A DNA stretch of 7,843 nucleotides from Candidatus Kapaibacterium sp. Its GTDB lineage: Bacteria > Bacteroidota > Ignavibacteria > Kapaibacteriales > UBA2268. Under the pieces are notes generated by a model, which searched no databases, was not told the DNA's origin, and worked only from the letters and a program-made list of their open reading frames with translations. Positions 7,601 to 7,843 of the stretch are shown one piece after another. The first letter of the stretch is position 1, and every line of letters begins with the position of its first letter. The stretch covers positions 1 to 7,843 of the forward strand of contig JAQIDA010000346.1 of NCBI GenBank assembly GCA_027858275.1, written 5' to 3'. A program made the translations under genes and the position numbers.

Positions 7601-7775
7601 AATATTCAGAGTCATCGTAGAAGTAAATATCAAAGTGGGCTGATTTGACAAACTTCCAGTCAAATTCTTTGTATTGAACTATATTTTTACCGAATTGAGC
7701 GTTTGAGTTTTCAAAAACTGAAAAAAACAGGCTGAAAAATGCGAGTGAAAAAATAATATATTTAAGATTAGTCAT
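4659..7775 (-). CDS. Secreted metallopeptidase-like / PD40 propeller / Omp85-like barrel fusion protein
   Basis: The 1038-residue protein has three parts. Residues 1-26 are a signal peptide (Lys5, a Phe/Leu-rich core, likely cut after SNA). An N-terminal domain (about 27-280) carries HELVH at 139-143 and WMSEGLAE at 170-177; with Glu173 as the third ligand this is an intact gluzincin zinc site of the peptidase MA-like type. Residues about 295-580 hold at least six TolB/PD40 propeller repeats, including WSPDG at 360-364 and 404-408 and related blades near 306, 448, 513 and 558. A polar linker (about 590-670) precedes a C-terminal barrel (about 675-1038) with LRGWD at 921-925, resembling the conserved Omp85 loop motif. 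It also has TNVELRFPM (937-945) and a terminal Phe expected for BAM-assisted insertion. It probably sits in the outer membrane with soluble domains in the periplasm. Substrate and role are unknown. Another ATG at 7799 would lengthen it by eight residues, but AGGA at 7785-7782 and a normal signal peptide favour 7775. Confidence 0.88.
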   Translation of the reverse strand: MTNLKYIIFSLAFFSLFFSVFENSNAQFGKNIVQYKEFDWKFVKSAHFDIYFYDDSEYLAEFAARMAEDALISIEYTLNFKIDKRISFLVYNSHNEFQQTNVISMFMSEGIGGVTESMKNRIVVPFEGDYEKFRHVIHHELVHGVINQMLMGGTVSTSLRTGSMVRLPLWMSEGLAEFESNHIYDSPSDMFMRDISLNESLPDLNRISGYAAYRAGQAFYWYVERKYGRERIGELINRIRTTGSLKTAFESTFNLDVKKFSKQWKNDMKKYYWPDIARFDAPDEFAERITDAREDKTYYNSSPAISADGSKMAFISAPGASFGIFIKDLSNEKSKPKRIISSNRQQDFEDLNMLTPGISWSPDGKKLVVSAKAGATDAVYFVDVESGDYDKKIFKLKSIHSVTWSPDGKLLTFVGASKEQSDIFLYDIDKDILSNLTADIFSESIPAWGADSETIFFVSDRGEYITKKMTSGNIDVWNYNFSVSDIYSVDVKISEISRLTFTPNFMKTSLAGAPDNQKILFVSDDNGIGNVYQLTLDDLKAKPLTNSLTGITQISLSGNGDKMLFATQLNGGYDIFLMRHPFEKKFDADTLELTKFRSDQIQDMNNLIDDAEYEIDSGATVNMVYGDFDIDFERQEVVSANPDASDNDRSRDLEDTKKDTSLTVHDYKVKFKPDVIIANPGYSTFWGMQGIAQALFSDITGDRKIFVSAYILTDLKNSTLSATYIHRPNIIDYAGSIFHRAGLAYSIFEDEEGEGYSLFRYRDYGAQINAAYPFDRFNRLEWGLGIRNVSKESVHYSNTIADRSNFLFVPSGKYVHDDVKWGFLAPVSGTRYNIEITGVPKFTEGGIGFFTVAADFRHYMELNDYLSIAMRTAGGVSSGPNPQNFYLGGVEGWINRMYGVNMLPLNDPVDYAFMNNFKMPLRGWDLNSAQGNQFFITNVELRFPMLMAFLAGPLPIFQSMTGALFFDAGGAWSGSFKEFTPSKENLDGDKVPADLLMSTGVGFRSFILGFPIKFDIAWRNEYRTWSAPYYLFSFGLDF

Positions 7776-7781
7776 CTTGTT

Positions 7782-7785
7782 TCCT
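7782..7785 (-). promoter_or_regulatory. Ribosome binding site deciding the start of the fusion protein
   Basis: On the minus strand AGGA (part of AGGAAA) ends six bases before the ATG at 7775. It lies inside the reading frame that would open at the ATG at 7799, which itself is preceded only by AATTTTAA. The site therefore points to 7775 as the true start. Confidence 0.7.
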
Positions 7786-7804
7786 ATGATTACATACATT
7801 TAAA

Positions 7805-7840
7805 ATTATCAATAAACAGATCGAATAATTATTATCAATA
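7805..7840 (-). repeat. Ten-bp direct repeat in the upstream region of the fusion gene
   Basis: ATTATCAATA occurs at 7805-7814 and again at 7831-7840, 26 bp apart (about two and a half helical turns); on the minus strand both read TATTGATAAT. They lie 30-65 bp before the preferred start at 7775, where a promoter or activator site would be expected. The region is AT-rich and the window ends at 7843, so chance cannot be excluded. Confidence 0.3.
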
Positions 7841-7843
7841 TCC

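Noticed and set aside
1..7843. CRISPR array, tRNA or rRNA gene, transposase, or anti-phage system
   Set aside because: No repeat-spacer periodicity, cloverleaf, conserved rRNA segment, terminal inverted repeats or defence-type domain was seen; the genes are ordinary chromosomal ones.

Overview
The window looks like a core-genome segment of a moderately AT-rich Gram-negative bacterium, most likely from the FCB group (Bacteroidota, Ignavibacteriota or Chlorobi side). An outer membrane with lipopolysaccharide is implied by a Kdo-8-phosphate synthase gene and by a large secreted protein ending in a beta-barrel. The FCB placement is an inference from the small single-domain RRM protein and from the metallopeptidase/PD40-propeller/barrel architecture; no marker in the window proves it.

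Layout: kdsA (82-846) is the only plus-strand gene. It converges on a small RRM RNA-binding protein gene (905-1174, minus) across a shared hairpin terminator (about 849-886). A 269-bp gap then carries a candidate promoter for the RRM gene with overlapping palindromes in its spacer, plus an AU-only stem-loop predicted at the very 5' end of its mRNA. Next on the minus strand is ftsK (1444-4401), the membrane-anchored DNA translocase of chromosome segregation, with an acidic low-complexity linker. A 257-bp gap with a 10-bp stem-loop separates it from a large minus-strand gene (4659-7775), which encodes a signal peptide, a gluzincin-type metallopeptidase domain, a PD40/TolB-like propeller and an Omp85-like barrel.

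The three minus-strand genes are separated by gaps of roughly 260-270 bp that contain their own candidate signals, so they are probably separate transcription units. There is no obvious shared pathway: two genes belong to the envelope (kdsA, the barrel fusion), one to chromosome segregation and one to RNA metabolism. I see no mobile element, tRNA, rRNA, CRISPR array or broken gene. The least understood object is the peptidase-propeller-barrel fusion. The most testable new observation is the compact promoter/palindrome/leader arrangement of the RRM gene.
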